Shown in pieces: positions 1-9,595 of a stretch of DNA of 64,000 nt. The notes beneath the pieces are model-generated. The model searched no databases and was not told the DNA's origin. It was given only the letters and a program-made list of their open reading frames with translations. The DNA is from Bradyrhizobium sp. BTAi1 (GTDB taxonomy: Bacteria > Pseudomonadota > Alphaproteobacteria > Rhizobiales > Xanthobacteraceae). The position numbers and the translations under genes are program-made. How positions within the stretch are numbered: the first letter of the stretch is position 1; each line of letters opens with the position of its first letter. The stretch lies in assembly GCF_000015165.1 (NCBI RefSeq), contig NC_009485.1, positions 1,652,001 through 1,716,000 of the forward strand. Reading direction: 5' to 3'.

Positions 1-144
1 GACGGCGACGACCGCAACGGTGGCAACGGCAGTTCTCAGCCCACTGTCTTCCTCGCCCTCGCGGACATGTCCCTCATGTGCTTCGGCCTCACGCGGGGCA
101 GCCTCATCGGTCGAAAATGAAGCCTGGCCATTACCTGTCGGCAT
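1..144 (-). CDS. 5' end of a probable membrane protein, cut by window edge
   Basis: An open frame of 48 codons runs from an ATG at 144 off the left edge without a stop. The first 36 residues are polar and acidic (Glu/His rich) and are followed by an Ala/Val-rich stretch that looks like the start of a transmembrane helix. An AAAAGGGG sequence lies about 9 nt upstream of the ATG as a possible ribosome binding site. I do not recognise the family, and only the N-terminus is visible. Confidence 0.4.
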   Translation of the reverse strand, partial: MPTGNGQASFSTDEAAPREAEAHEGHVREGEEDSGLRTAVATVAVVAV

Positions 145-825
145 CCTAAAACCCCTTTTCTGTCGAACGCATAAACAGCGCAAACAACGGCCTCCTTGGA
201 TAGGAGCCGAGTTCAATGACCTTACGACAGTTTTATGACAGTCATATCAACGTGGGGTGGGCATGCTTTTTTCGTTCACCGCCGCGAGCGACCGTCAGAC
301 CGGATATCGCGCGCGAATGGTGCTCGCGCGCGTCAGCGGCGCGCCATGGCGACTCGCGTCTCCGGAGGCGATTTCAGTCGAATCGAGCGCACGCTCAACC
401 GTCTCCGAAATCGCCGGTTCGAACTCGGCGGTAACTTTCGTCAGAGTGGGATCTGCTCTCGATCGCCATGTCGGTCATGGCGGCCGCGGCGGGCTTGCGC
501 AACCGGAGCTCGGATGAGTGGACGCGCGAGTTCGAACTCGAAATCGCGTCGGCGAGAGCCGCCGGTGATGGTATCTGAATCACTGCGATGTGCGAGCTGT
601 ATCAGTCTTGATTGCGCACGCGGCACGCGATGCTAGCTCTAGTCTGCCCTTGTTTTGATCGGCTGATCGCTATGCACATTGTTTCAGCATTTGCTAATTA
701 TTCTTGCGAATTCTGAAGATTGGGATCAGCATTCGGACCCGAGGGACAACACGACGCCGGAGAGAGTCGTCGAAATGCCCGAACCTCGTCGGTTGCAGTT
801 GTCTCGCTTCAGATGGAGGGGGCCG
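145..825. other. Intergenic stretch without a supported gene
   Basis: About 680 bases with only short overlapping open frames of arginine-rich composition, no credible ribosome binding site and no recognised motif. It presumably holds the divergent promoters of the flanking small genes, but I see no clear promoter boxes. Confidence 0.4.
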
Positions 826-1050
826 ATGTCTAGGACTTTCGTCCTCGTTGGTACGACGCTCGCGATCGCCGCCTCGCCGCTCTTGCTGGCTCAACCAGTG
901 TCCGCGGGCGCATCCGCCAGCGCACCGTCGAAATATAGCCAGAGCCACCAAGTCGTGGTGGCGCATCAGGTGCTTCACCCGGTGAAGACTGACTACCCAA
1001 TCACGGAGTATTCGTCCTCCTCCGCGAAGAAGATGTCGCCACGGAAGTAG
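826..1050 (+). CDS. Small secreted hypothetical protein
   Basis: A 74-residue protein starting at an ATG preceded by GGAGGGGG at good spacing, so this start is preferred over upstream in-frame ATGs. Residues 1-26 form a typical signal peptide (a hydrophobic TLAIAASPLLLAQ core with small residues before a likely Ala-x-Ala cleavage site). The mature part is short, Ser/Lys rich and of unknown function. The stop at 1050 lies just before the tail of the oppositely oriented DUF2927 gene. Confidence 0.5.
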   Translation: MSRTFVLVGTTLAIAASPLLLAQPVSAGASASAPSKYSQSHQVVVAHQVLHPVKTDYPITEYSSSSAKKMSPRK

Positions 1051-1234
1051 TCTCGACCGAGCGTCCGATTGATCGATTTGAGGTGATCGCCTGCTGTCAA
1101 TCGGCGTGTGCGCGCGCGGGCACGCTGGCCTGATCGAGAGGGTTGTTCCGGCGGACGAGGTCACGCGCTGTTGGCAGCACGACCGGGAGGAGGTCATCGA
1201 TCTCCTTTGCGGTCATGCCCGGCCGGACGCGCGG

Positions 1235-2697
1235 CTATTCGATTCACACATTTTTGAGCCTCAAAGTGGTGCCGTATTTGATGCGGCGGAAGGCTTCGAG
1301 GCCCACCCGCATCACCATTGGGCCGGGCTTTCCGTAGTAGGCGGTCCATCCTCCGAGCCGAGCGATGACCCATGCAGCGAAGGCAAGCGTACCTTTTCGG
1401 TGTGGGTTCTTTTGCTTCTCGGTAGCTCCCTCGAATTCGGCAGAGAGAGCTTCGAGCACAGGCCGATCGTCGGGGTCAAAGGCCTCGATCAATTTTTCCT
1501 CGGTGGTTCCGTCACGGGCGCGCACCAGTTGCATGATGGTGACCGCGGCCACAGCGGCTGCCGCGACAAACTTGATCATGACTTCTGGCTCACCAATGTC
1601 GGCCTCCTCGATATCAAAGCCTGCCGATTTGAGCGTGCGAAAGAACTCCTCGATCGTCCATCGCTTACGATAGAGATCGACAATCCGACGTGCTTGCTTT
1701 GAGCTCCTCACGACGTGAGTGGTGAGGAGCCGCCAATGGATCGACTCGCCGTCATGGGTCGATGACACCTCTCGAACATCCACGATGGTCAGTCGGACCG
1801 TATCGGGCAGATCAGGTGCTGGGCTTGGATGCGGCCTGCATAGCGTTACGGGTGAGAAGCGCAAGGCAAGCTCGGCCGTCCGCTCCTTGCGGCCCGGAGC
1901 TGCAGGTATCGTCACGCTGAACCGGGCTGCTTCCGGCAGGCCATCGACGAATGCAAACTGACTCGTAAAAGTCCCGGATTTCAATTTGATCTTCCGGTTC
2001 CAATTGGCTCGGACAAGCAGCTCCACATTCGGCGGACGTCGCACGAAGTGTTCGTAAATATCGCTTTCCCGGTCGGAGATGACGGTGATGCTCTGCGCTG
2101 CAGATAGAGTCTCGCCGGCTTTCGTCGCCGTCGAGAGCCAATATTGAGACTCTTTATCTGCTATCGCTCGCGAGCGCCGGGCCGTCACCTTGCCCTTGTC
2201 CCGATTCCAAACCTGCGCATCAACAAGTCCCAGCAATGCACCATTTTCGGCATCAAGCGCGAGCGCCGCATGCAGCAGCAGCCCACGTGTTCCACCTCCT
2301 TTGCCGACAGGTCCATATCCATTGGCTTTCGCGCGTCGCCCGCCAATTATCAGTTCGCTGTTGTCTTGAACCACGATGATCTCGCGACCGGCAACACGTA
2401 ACGCCGTGCGCGCTGCCGCGTGGCTCGCCATCTCTTCGACGCCTACTCGTTCGTTGCGCAGAAAGCGCGTGAACTGCATCTCTCGCGCACGGTTCCCGGC
2501 AAGACGTCGAATCCGCGAACATGGCCGTCGAACAAGCGCCGCATGCAGCAAGGCCCCCCTTTTTCGAGGCGGCGATCGCCAAATCGCCCCAGTCCAATCT
2601 CTATCGACATGCAAATGCCCCGCGTAAAGACCTGCCTCCACCAAGGAATCAGTCCTCAACGAGCCTCGCAACCCAAAAAGATGTGTGCATTCAATAG
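1235..2697 (-). mobile_element. IS4-family insertion sequence with both ends visible
   Basis: A 1,463-bp element bounded by imperfect terminal inverted repeats. The right end (minus strand) begins CTATTGAATGCACACAT and the left end begins CTATTCGATTCACACAT, 14 of 17 positions matching. It is flanked by an 11-bp direct duplication (1224-1234 and 2698-2708), in the size range usual for IS4-family elements. It carries a single transposase frame and has inserted into a DUF2927 gene. Confidence 0.9.
1244..2659 (-). CDS. IS4-family transposase
   Basis: A DDE transposase filling the IS. Recognisable parts are the first catalytic Asp region (VVQDNSELIIGG), the second (TVISDRESDIYEHF) and the YREK-like signature (YRKRWTIEEFFRTLKSAGFDIEE). 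The first in-frame ATG (2479) would remove the N-terminal part, so a TTG or GTG start near 2640-2660 is likely; the exact start is uncertain. The first 30 residues look slightly scrambled compared with relatives as I recall them, so a small frameshift in the N-terminal DNA-binding part cannot be excluded. The stop lies 9 bp inside the left end of the element. Confidence 0.8.
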   Translation of the reverse strand: MRTDSLVEAGLYAGHLHVDRDWTGAIWRSPPRKRGALLHAALVRRPCSRIRRLAGNRAREMQFTRFLRNERVGVEEMASHAAARTALRVAGREIIVVQDNSELIIGGRRAKANGYGPVGKGGGTRGLLLHAALALDAENGALLGLVDAQVWNRDKGKVTARRSRAIADKESQYWLSTATKAGETLSAAQSITVISDRESDIYEHFVRRPPNVELLVRANWNRKIKLKSGTFTSQFAFVDGLPEAARFSVTIPAAPGRKERTAELALRFSPVTLCRPHPSPAPDLPDTVRLTIVDVREVSSTHDGESIHWRLLTTHVVRSSKQARRIVDLYRKRWTIEEFFRTLKSAGFDIEEADIGEPEVMIKFVAAAAVAAVTIMQLVRARDGTTEEKLIEAFDPDDRPVLEALSAEFEGATEKQKNPHRKGTLAFAAWVIARLGGWTAYYGKPGPMVMRVGLEAFRRIKYGTTLRLKNV

Positions 2698-3719
2698 CGG
2701 ACGCGCGGATCATAGAGAATGTTAAGCAGAAGCTGATCGTAGATGTCGAAGAAGCCCATCTGGACGTCGTCATTGAACATGGTCCAGGGCACGGATGCGC
2801 CGTCGTTGATCGCTCCCAATCCCTGCAGCAATTCCTCATATGCGCAATCGTAGAAGGCGAAATCGCCGGCGTCGACCGGCAGCAGGATCACCTCCGCCCG
2901 CCGAATGCGATAGGCGCCGTCCTTGGCGATGCCCGATAGGCATTGCGGATTGAGGGAATGCTCGATCTGCCGGGCCCCCTCATTGCCAAAGCGGGCGCGC
3001 ATGGTTGGCAGCAGGTCTCGTGCGCTCACCAGCGTCACTACAAAATTAGCGGCCTTCCGGTCGGTGGTCGCCGCAATGTCGAGATGATCGATGCGCTGGC
3101 GGATATCGGCGATCACTGCGTCGAGCGCTACGACGCGTTCACGCGGGACCTTGCCGTCGACGAAGATCCGGACCGGTTCGTCGAATTTGCGGATGCGATG
3201 CGTCCGCGCCCCAATTTGCAGTTCAGCGTCGAGCGCGATCTTGAAGAACCCATCGCGGATCTCGGCGTCGCTGAACGTCCGCCGTTGTTCGGCGCGGCGG
3301 CTCCAAATATCCGGATTTTCTGCGAGTGCCGGAACCGCGAGGACGCTGAGTGACGTCGCAGCACCAATGCCTATCGCCAATAGCCGGATCATCGTTCGTG
3401 GATGCCTCGTGAGACCGCGCCCCTTCCTTAAGCAAGACTCGTACCGATTGTCTCGGTCGTGTCCGCGCGCGGCGGCGCGAGCCTTGGACCAAATATCTCC
3501 GACGGGCGGGTAGGAATTCGAGGGGTGGCGGTTAACGATCGCATAGGCGCGGCATAGAGCCGGCGCGGCCAAGGTCGGAGCCAACGTGATGGATATGGTT
3601 GATATGGATGCGGCAATGAAACGACCTGGATTTGCAATGTCCGGCCGGGCAAATGATCCGCGACGCCGGTCCAGCGATTTAGCCGGAAGGGAACTTTGTG
3701 GCGCGAAAAACCCATCCTC

Positions 3720-4158
3720 ATGGTTTGCCTGAGCGTCGGTTTGTTGGTGACGGTCGAACCTCCCGCGCTCGCGCATCCACCTCGCCGCCGGCGCCGGATG
3801 GCCTGCTAAGAAGCGGGCCGCGACATGGGGCGCCAATCGCGACGGCATCTTTACTTGCGACGAATGGAAGGCCTTTGCCAACCGGACATTCGCCCTGGCG
3901 GACTGCAATCGAGACGGAAAGCTCGGCAAGGCCAAATTCGCGACGGTGCCAAGAGCCGACGCTGCCTTGGCCGATGCCGATTTCGGATACTTCGACGAGA
4001 ACCAGGACGGCAAGGTTACGCGCAAGGAGTTTGTCGAGAAGCCGAGCGCATTCATCATGCGTTTCGACGGGAACGGCGATTGTCGCGTCGCGGGCGACGA
4101 ATTAAACGGCGACTGCCCCCACGGGTCCGCAGGGGCCGGTCGAGGGGGCACGGGATAG
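3720..4158 (+). pseudogene. Frameshifted EF-hand calcium-binding protein
   Basis: The frame ending at 4158 encodes four EF-hand-like loops in a row: NRDGIFTCDEW, DCNRDGKLGKAKF, DENQDGKVTRKEF and DGNGDCRVAGDEL. It has no start codon of its own: upstream it runs back through AAGAGWPAKKRAATW until in-frame stops near 3730. A signal-peptide-like start (MVCLSVGLLVTVEPPALAHPP, ATG at 3720) is in the neighbouring frame and hits a stop at about 3810. Shifting one base around 3770-3810 would join signal peptide and EF-hands. This is a broken secreted EF-hand protein or a sequencing error; no other damage is seen. Confidence 0.6.
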
Positions 4159-4340
4159 GTTTCAGACGACTGCGACAACAGCTCCGTCCCGCGACCTGGT
4201 CGCGGGGCGGTGCCCGAACTGAGGCCGTTAAATACCTGCTATATCATTTGATCACCGGGATTGTCGCCCGCACGTCAGCAACTTGTCAGGTCTGGTTTGG
4301 TACCCCCTTAACATGTGCAACATGCGACGAGGCGTGGATC

Positions 4341-4820
4341 ATGGGGGCCATCGATTCATCCCGGCGGGCAGACATGGGTTGGGACGCGCTGATCTTGTCA
4401 TCGGGGCTCCTTCTGTTCGTTTTGCTCGTGCTTGCCCATGTCGGTACCGATGGCAGTGGATACGCTGATCGGATCATTAGCTATGCCACCGCCATTCTGG
4501 TTTGCGTTGGAATTTTCTGGCTGGCCGTTCGACCCTACGGCAACCGGTTTTCCGGTATCGACCTAAGACCTCGAATTATCCTGGCTCGGCTCCAGGCCGA
4601 CCGCATCGCGAGAACTTTGGCGCGCATCGTTCTGTTTCTAATGACGCTGTCCTCTTGCGTAACGATTCTTCTGTCGTTCAGGCATGTTGGCGCGAGCTGG
4701 AACGAGAAATTTTGCGAACTCATAGCGCACGGTGCGCTTGCATTGGTAGGCATCTATACGGTCGTGGTCGCGACCGCCAGCCGTCAGCGAGTCCGGAGCA
4801 TCATTGGACAAACCGAGTAA
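4341..4820 (+). CDS. Hypothetical integral membrane protein
   Basis: A 159-residue protein starting at an ATG (a second ATG lies at 4374). Four hydrophobic segments are visible: LILSSGLLLFVLLVL, a second around SYATAILVCVGIFWLAV, a third LARIVLFLMTLSSCVTILL and a fourth HGALALVGIYTVVVAT. They are separated by short charged loops. No catalytic motif is visible and I do not recognise the family. It lies alone between the broken EF-hand gene and a stretch of debris. Confidence 0.45.
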   Translation: MGAIDSSRRADMGWDALILSSGLLLFVLLVLAHVGTDGSGYADRIISYATAILVCVGIFWLAVRPYGNRFSGIDLRPRIILARLQADRIARTLARIVLFLMTLSSCVTILLSFRHVGASWNEKFCELIAHGALALVGIYTVVVATASRQRVRSIIGQTE

Positions 4821-5204
4821 CTAGCTTGCGCGACCTGCCACCTATTCAGTTCAGGAACGGGCCGCAACGCCAGAGTCCCCTGAGCGACTTGGCGATGCCC
4901 AGAGGAGGGCTGTCCGTGACCTTGCCCTCAATTTTATCCAGGTCTGAGTTCGTTCGGGCGGTTGCATGTGTCCATATGGGCGGTGTTAGCGGCGGAAGCT
5001 GGCGCGGAGCTCTCGGCATAGCGTAGCGGCAGATCCCGACGCGGGGACCGCGTCCAAGCCCGAGCGTCTTCGTTTCACGCGGCGAGCGTGCCCAAAGAGT
5101 AACCCCGCCGCGCTGAGAACGCGACGGGGTTGAAACGAGGCCTGCGGTTGAAGGCCCGCATGAAGCGGTCATGACAGCCAATCCTAAAGATTTCTGCAAG
5201 CCAT
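4821..5204. other. Intergenic stretch without a supported gene
   Basis: Nothing in either strand resembles a known protein here. A hairpin-like sequence (AACCCCGTCGCG and its complement around 5101-5130) is present but lacks a clear T-run. Confidence 0.3.
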
Positions 5205-5774
5205 TTGGCCCGATTTGATCTACCCGCCCTGCGTCGATCCGATGGCCGATCCACGAACTCGAGCACTACGTTCACTACGACGACTGCTCTCAGCTGCGCG
5301 GCTATTCCTACAAACGCCGCGCCATGGTCGCGCTGCGCACGACCAAGATTCAAGCCATCCGCCGTCCACGTGGTAGCTAGAGCCGAAGAATTCCACCATC
5401 CGACGCGATCGGATCAGCGAGGGGCTCCCCGGCTCGTTGCGACTGTGGACGACTGCCTCAACACCCTCGCGCGAGAGAGCCTTTGCGATTGCGATCCAGA
5501 ATTACCCCTGAGGGGCCGCCAAGGACACCTCTATCGGGACCCCTACGATGGTAGTCTTCGGTATTTTGACACCGGAATCCCGAAGTTAGGTCAAGTTTAT
5601 GGTTTACGGTTTGTGAATAAGTCTTGCGTAGCCTGGAGCCCGACGCGGAAACAACTCAACATAGGTTCCATGCCAGTCCCAACAGCACGGACGCTTGAGC
5701 AGGTTGTCAGGTTGCAGCGAAGCTGGCGGCTGCAATACATGATGGAAATCGCCAGGCTCTTTCTAAAGCAATAA
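5205..5774 (+). CDS. Questionable hypothetical ORF
   Basis: An open frame of 189 codons. The first half is compositionally poor (Ser/Thr/Arg rich) and probably not coding. The second half (from about residue 105) has a more protein-like composition with aromatic residues (GHLYRDPYDGSLRYFD, LRYFDTGIPKLGQVYGL). I do not recognise it. It may be the remnant of a gene whose 5' part is lost in this mobile-element region. Confidence 0.2.
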   Translation: MARFDLPALRRSDGRSTNSSTTFTTTTALSCAAIPTNAAPWSRCARPRFKPSAVHVVARAEEFHHPTRSDQRGAPRLVATVDDCLNTLARESLCDCDPELPLRGRQGHLYRDPYDGSLRYFDTGIPKLGQVYGLRFVNKSCVAWSPTRKQLNIGSMPVPTARTLEQVVRLQRSWRLQYMMEIARLFLKQ

Positions 5775-5819
5775 GGCTCCCGCGGTTGGAGCGCCGGTCT
5801 TAAGAAGCAAGGTCAGGGC

Positions 5820-6599
5820 TTACATACCGGGGACAAACGTTAAGTCTGTCGCGGGTTCTCCAAAGAGTACCCCGCGTGCCGCGCTCGAGCAAATGGGTGG
5901 CGAAGCTATGACGGAGCGCAAGAAGGGAAATCGCGCCGTGTGCAGTCTCGAGGCTTTGGCCGCCTGCTTGGACAGTCGACTGAACTGAGACGTGGTCAGC
6001 GGCCGGATGTCGACCGCGAACGGGGAACTGCCAGCGGTGTTCCGGCGCAACGCCGCTGTCATGCCTAAGTAGCACCTCCACCATTGCCGTAACAGACCTA
6101 GGACCTCTGCCGGCAGCATCACGTGGCGGTCCTTGCGGCCCTTCGACTGCAGGATGCGGATGATCATCTGCGCGCTGCCGATGTAACCTGCCCAGCGGGC
6201 GCGCTCCACTCGCCGGCGAGCTGCCAGAAGCTATAGACGACCATCAGCATCGCTTGCGCCTGCATGCTCATCGCGATGGTGAGCATGCCCTTGACCTCTT
6301 CGGGACGGCTCAGCGCCGGCGGCAGCTTCTGTGGCTCCTTAATGCGCCAGGCCTCGGCTGCTAAATCGTGGCGGTGCAGCGTGACACGGAACAGAAGCCG
6401 CACCCCAGTCATGATCCGATTGCGGTTGCCGATGCAGGCAACGCTCTCAATGAGGTGCAGCTGAAAATATCGCATGCACCTCGTCGGGTATTGCCGTGTC
6501 GGGTGAGCGTTTGAGCCAAGCGGCGAACCGCTTGCAGCTATGAACGTGGCTGCGCTGCGTGTGCGGGGTGAGCTCGCGCGCAGCCATATCTACGATCAT
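5820..6599 (-). pseudogene. Decayed tyrosine recombinase/integrase
   Basis: Integrase pieces are scattered over several frames. An N-terminal SAM-like part (from an ATG at 6599, CKRFAAWLKRSPDTA) ends in a stop. A central part follows (RNRIMTGVRLLFRVTL, then IKEPQKLPPALSRPEEVKGML). A catalytic-domain part comes next (IRILQSKGRKDRHVMLPAE, then RPLTTSQFSRLSKQAA). The last piece, LRHSFATHLLERGT, contains the HxLRHSFATHLL box. At least three frameshifts or stops separate them and no catalytic Tyr segment is left. It resembles the XerC/D-like integrases found with rhizobial mobile elements and is not functional. Confidence 0.75.
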
Positions 6600-7204
6600 A
6601 GGCTGACGCGCCGGACTGACACTTTGGTCTCGCTTATGGGGAGCTCCGTTGTGGGTGAGGTTGACGACATCTCGATTCTCAGGACGGGGCTCTCCAACGG
6701 CTATTGGGATCCTCTCGACCGACTACCAGCCCCTCGGCTCTTGCCCCGCGCAGCGGGCTGGAGCGAAGCGACTTTGTGTTCTGGCCCATCTCGACAAATT
6801 GCATGCCGCACGATCTCAGTCTTCTTATGAGCAAAGCAGACTGGCGTCGTCGCGTCACGCCACCAAGTTTTGTGGGCACACGCCTGAAAAGCCTCGACTT
6901 CTAAGTGGAGTTATGTTGTAGGATCTAGGACGGCTGCGGGCACTTCGGCGATCTCAGTGAGATCGCAAGGCTCATTGGGCGCCATGCCATGTCAATTGAG
7001 CAACTCGATTTTGGCTAATTTTGGCGGTATCGATCTGTGGCTAAGGTAGAGATCGCTGAGAAACGAGCAAGGAAACTTAACCGCAGCGAGACCGTAACTT
7101 CGAGTAGAGCGAGCCGGCGGAACTCCGTATGCTCAAATCTAAAATCACGGCGCTGGTCGGGGTCTGGTAGAAACTTAGGGGTCTGCTTGCAAGAATTTAT
7201 TGAA
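6600..7204. other. Intergenic stretch with a perfect palindrome upstream of the PLP enzyme
   Basis: No supported gene. At 6948-6966 there is a perfect palindrome (GCGATCTCA, G, TGAGATCGC) about 240 bp upstream of the downstream start, a possible regulator site. The DNA from about 6,900 is visibly more AT rich than the rest of the window. I looked for a nod box or tts box and did not find a convincing one. Confidence 0.35.
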
Positions 7205-8455
7205 ATGGCCGAATGGCTACTCCACCAAAATCTCCAGGCTGGCGATCCAGTTGAATCCTTGCCCACCCCGGCTTTTCAGGCCAATGGAAGAAAATATGTC
7301 TCCTTCAGCACCAATAATTACTTGTCGATTGCGACAAGCGCTCGCTTCACCGGCGCAGCGAGGCGGGGTCTGGAAACCTACGGCGTTGGAAACTGCGAGT
7401 CGCGGCTGCTGAGTGGAAACCTTGCAGTTTACGGTGAGCTTGAGCACAAGCTCGCAGGCTGTAAGAAGAAAGACGCGGCTGTACTATTCGCGACAGGATA
7501 CATGGCCAACTTGGGGGTCTTGTCGTCTCTCCCGCAAACGTCAAAATACGCACGCATTTATGGATTTACCGGCGCTCGGGAATATACCTACGCTTACTTT
7601 AGCGATGAATTGAATCATGTTAGTATTCGCGAAGGCATCCGCATGTCCGGAGCCGCGCGGGCGACGTATCGTCACCTTGATCTCAATCATCTTGAAGGGC
7701 TTCTCAAGAAATCGACCGCGACAACCAAAATCATCGTCACTGATGGGGTCTTCAGCCAAGACGGCGATATTGCCCCCTTACCCGACTTACTGCAACTCGC
7801 TGAGCTCTACGACGCGGCGCTTTATGTAGACGATGCTCACGGAACTGGAATTCTTGGTGAAAACGGCGGTGGAATTTGTGAGCATTTCGGCGTCACGAGC
7901 GCACGCATCATTTACATGGGCACGCTCAGTAAGGCCTATGGCGGGATCGGTGGCTTCATTGCCACAGAAGCACACATCGCCAAGATTATTCGTCTAGCCT
8001 GCTCGGCATATGGATTCACGTCAGCATTGCCTCCAGATCAAGCGGTCGCCCTTAGCGAGGCAGTGGACATGGTCGTGGACGAGCCGGAACGTCGTGCCCG
8101 CTTGTGGGAAAATCAACGTTACTTCGTTACAAGGATGTCGGAACTGCCGTATCCGCTCGTCTCGACAGGGTCGCCGATTGTCCCAATTCTGGTCGGAGAT
8201 GAGGATGCCGCGGACGCCCTCGCGCTGTCGCTTGGCGAATCGGGCATCCACGTCGATGCCGTTCGCTTTCCGGCGGTCCCCCTACGCAAAGCGCGCCTTC
8301 GCATTCAACTAAATGCTGGGCATACCAGTCAAGATATTGATCAGCTCATCGACACACTACGGGTGCACCAGCATGGCGCATCCGCAACCATCATGTCGAC
8401 GCTAGGCATGACAAAGATAAAGCGTGACGAACCTGCAGGCAACGAGGCGCTCTAA
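7205..8455 (+). CDS. Alpha-oxoamine synthase family PLP-dependent enzyme (BioF/Kbl/ALAS-like)
   Basis: A fold-type I PLP enzyme of the family that condenses an amino acid with an acyl-CoA. Visible motifs are the N-terminal NNYLSI, SRLLSGN (substrate loop), LFATGYMANLGVL, DELNHVSIREG, the cofactor segment DDAHGTGILGENGG and the PLP-lysine motif TLSKAYGGIGGF. Length (416 aa from the ATG at 7205) fits the family. The open frame extends to 7037 but that part looks non-coding. Compared with BioF there is an insertion of about 16 residues between LGVLSSL and SDELNH (the YGFTGAREYTYAY region). Codon use is less GC rich than the chromosome. No biosynthetic partner genes are nearby, so the acyl-CoA and amino-acid substrates cannot be told. 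Confidence 0.75.
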   Translation: MAEWLLHQNLQAGDPVESLPTPAFQANGRKYVSFSTNNYLSIATSARFTGAARRGLETYGVGNCESRLLSGNLAVYGELEHKLAGCKKKDAAVLFATGYMANLGVLSSLPQTSKYARIYGFTGAREYTYAYFSDELNHVSIREGIRMSGAARATYRHLDLNHLEGLLKKSTATTKIIVTDGVFSQDGDIAPLPDLLQLAELYDAALYVDDAHGTGILGENGGGICEHFGVTSARIIYMGTLSKAYGGIGGFIATEAHIAKIIRLACSAYGFTSALPPDQAVALSEAVDMVVDEPERRARLWENQRYFVTRMSELPYPLVSTGSPIVPILVGDEDAADALALSLGESGIHVDAVRFPAVPLRKARLRIQLNAGHTSQDIDQLIDTLRVHQHGASATIMSTLGMTKIKRDEPAGNEAL

Positions 8456-8563
8456 TAGCTACGCACATGTGCGGAGATCTGATCGCCATTTCAGGTCGAA
8501 GGGCGTTAGTTTCAAGGATTCGTATATTCTTTCAAAGGCGTCTTGTCGTCTCAAGACCTGGCA

Positions 8564-8900
8564 TCAGTTTGACACACCGTCAACGTGGCGGCGCGGTCGG
8601 CACCACGTTTTGAGCCGGCGAAGAGCCAGGACTTGCGGCCGAGGGCGAAGCCACGCAGCGCGCGGCTCTTCCGCATTGTTTGTCAGGCAGATGCGTCCGT
8701 CATCGACGAAGCGAGCGAACCGGTCCCAGCGGTGCAGCAGGTAGTCGATAGGCTTAGCGACCGCGGAGGAGTTCAACAACCGGGCGCGCTGCTCGCGCCG
8801 CCGTGCTTCCAGTGCCGTCAAAAGCGGAGCGCTTTGTTCTTTGCGTACCCGCAGCAGCTCCCCGACGCTTTGGCCGTTGTGACATTGCCCATCGCGGTGT
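8564..8900 (-). pseudogene. tnpC: IS66-family TnpC fragment
   Basis: A C-terminal fragment of an IS66 transposase: LLRVRKEQSAPLL in one frame, then LEARRREQRARLLNSSAVA, PIDYLLHRWDRFARFVDDGR and ICLTNNAEE. It then shifts frame, since the expected AERALRGxALGRKxW appears as EEPRAAWLRPRPQVL. Both ends are missing. It parallels the C-terminal part of the fuller IS66 element at 9.2-11.6 kb but is clearly a different, diverged copy. Confidence 0.7.
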
Positions 8901-9199
8901 CATTAGCTTGCCGGCCGCCAAACTCGGTCCCAAAAGTGGAGACGGTTGGATTCCAGCTCCTCTCCCTCCGCCGCGATATCAATTGTCCAGCCCGGACACA
9001 TGGGTAACAGAGCGTACCTAAGACGTGGGTGACAACCTCGTGCCGAACGGGTTGTCGAGGGGCTGTGACGTTTTCTGCTCCAAGTCGAAACATCCCAGAT
9101 CGTAGTGCATGAAGCTGACGAGCCAAATGCCCTGGTCGACCGTATCCGTCCGAGGGCGGCCGTCTTGCGAGTTTTTTCGACCTGTAGCTGACTGTCCTT

Positions 9200-9595
9200 A
9201 TGGACGTACATAAGGACAGTGCGGTGCTGAGCCGCATGGATTTGGTGGAGACCGGTCGGCGGCGACGCTGGAGGCGTGCGGAGAAGCTCAGAATCGTAGA
9301 GGAGAGCTTCTCGGGGCCGCGACTGGTGTCGGCGACGGCTCGCCGGTATGGGATATCACGTCAGCTTCTGCTGAGCTGGCGCAAGGCTTGGACCTCTCAT
9401 GATCCGGCCGAAGAGGATTCGATCGGCCCGACATTCGTCCCTGCGATAGTTGCGGCAAGTACGCCGCCAACGACGGAAGCTGTCGAGACAGGTCAGATCG
9501 AAATCGTGAGCCCTCAGGGGCTGCGCGTGGTCTTCGGCCCCGGTGCGGATATCGAAGCGGTCGTTCGAATTGCTCGGGGCCTGGCGCGGCGATGA
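9200..9595 (+). CDS. tnpA: IS66-family accessory protein TnpA
   Basis: A 131-residue protein with the helix-turn-helix region typical of IS66 OrfA (RRAEKLRIVEESF, then SATARRYGISRQLLLSWRK). The C-terminal part IEIVSPQGLRVVFGPGADIE is typical of this family. The start may be a few codons further in (MDLVETGRRRRW). Its TGA overlaps the ATG of tnpB. Confidence 0.85.
   Translation: MDVHKDSAVLSRMDLVETGRRRRWRRAEKLRIVEESFSGPRLVSATARRYGISRQLLLSWRKAWTSHDPAEEDSIGPTFVPAIVAASTPPTTEAVETGQIEIVSPQGLRVVFGPGADIEAVVRIARGLARR

Larger units (their letters stand above)
1097..3392 (-). pseudogene. DUF2927-family secreted protein split by an IS4-family element
   Basis: The ATG at 3392 starts a protein with a signal peptide (residues 1-24) and a DUF2927-like body, including the WTMFNDDVQMGFFDIYDQ segment near residue 203. 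Translation runs to DPRVR and is then broken by the IS at 2697. The missing C-terminus (PGMTAKEIDDLLP and about 30 more residues) is found in frame on the far side of the IS and ends at 1097. An 11-bp repeat (CGGACGCGCGG at 1224-1234 and 2698-2708) is the target duplication. Removing the IS plus one repeat copy restores a continuous frame, so the insertion appears recent and is the only lesion. The molecular role of DUF2927 is unknown. Confidence 0.8.

Noticed and set aside
6960..7040. Possible nod box or tts box before the PLP enzyme gene
   Set aside because: There is some similarity to the 3' part of a nod box (CGATTTTGGCTAATTTTGG) but the ATC-N9-GAT core is missing, so no symbiotic promoter is claimed.
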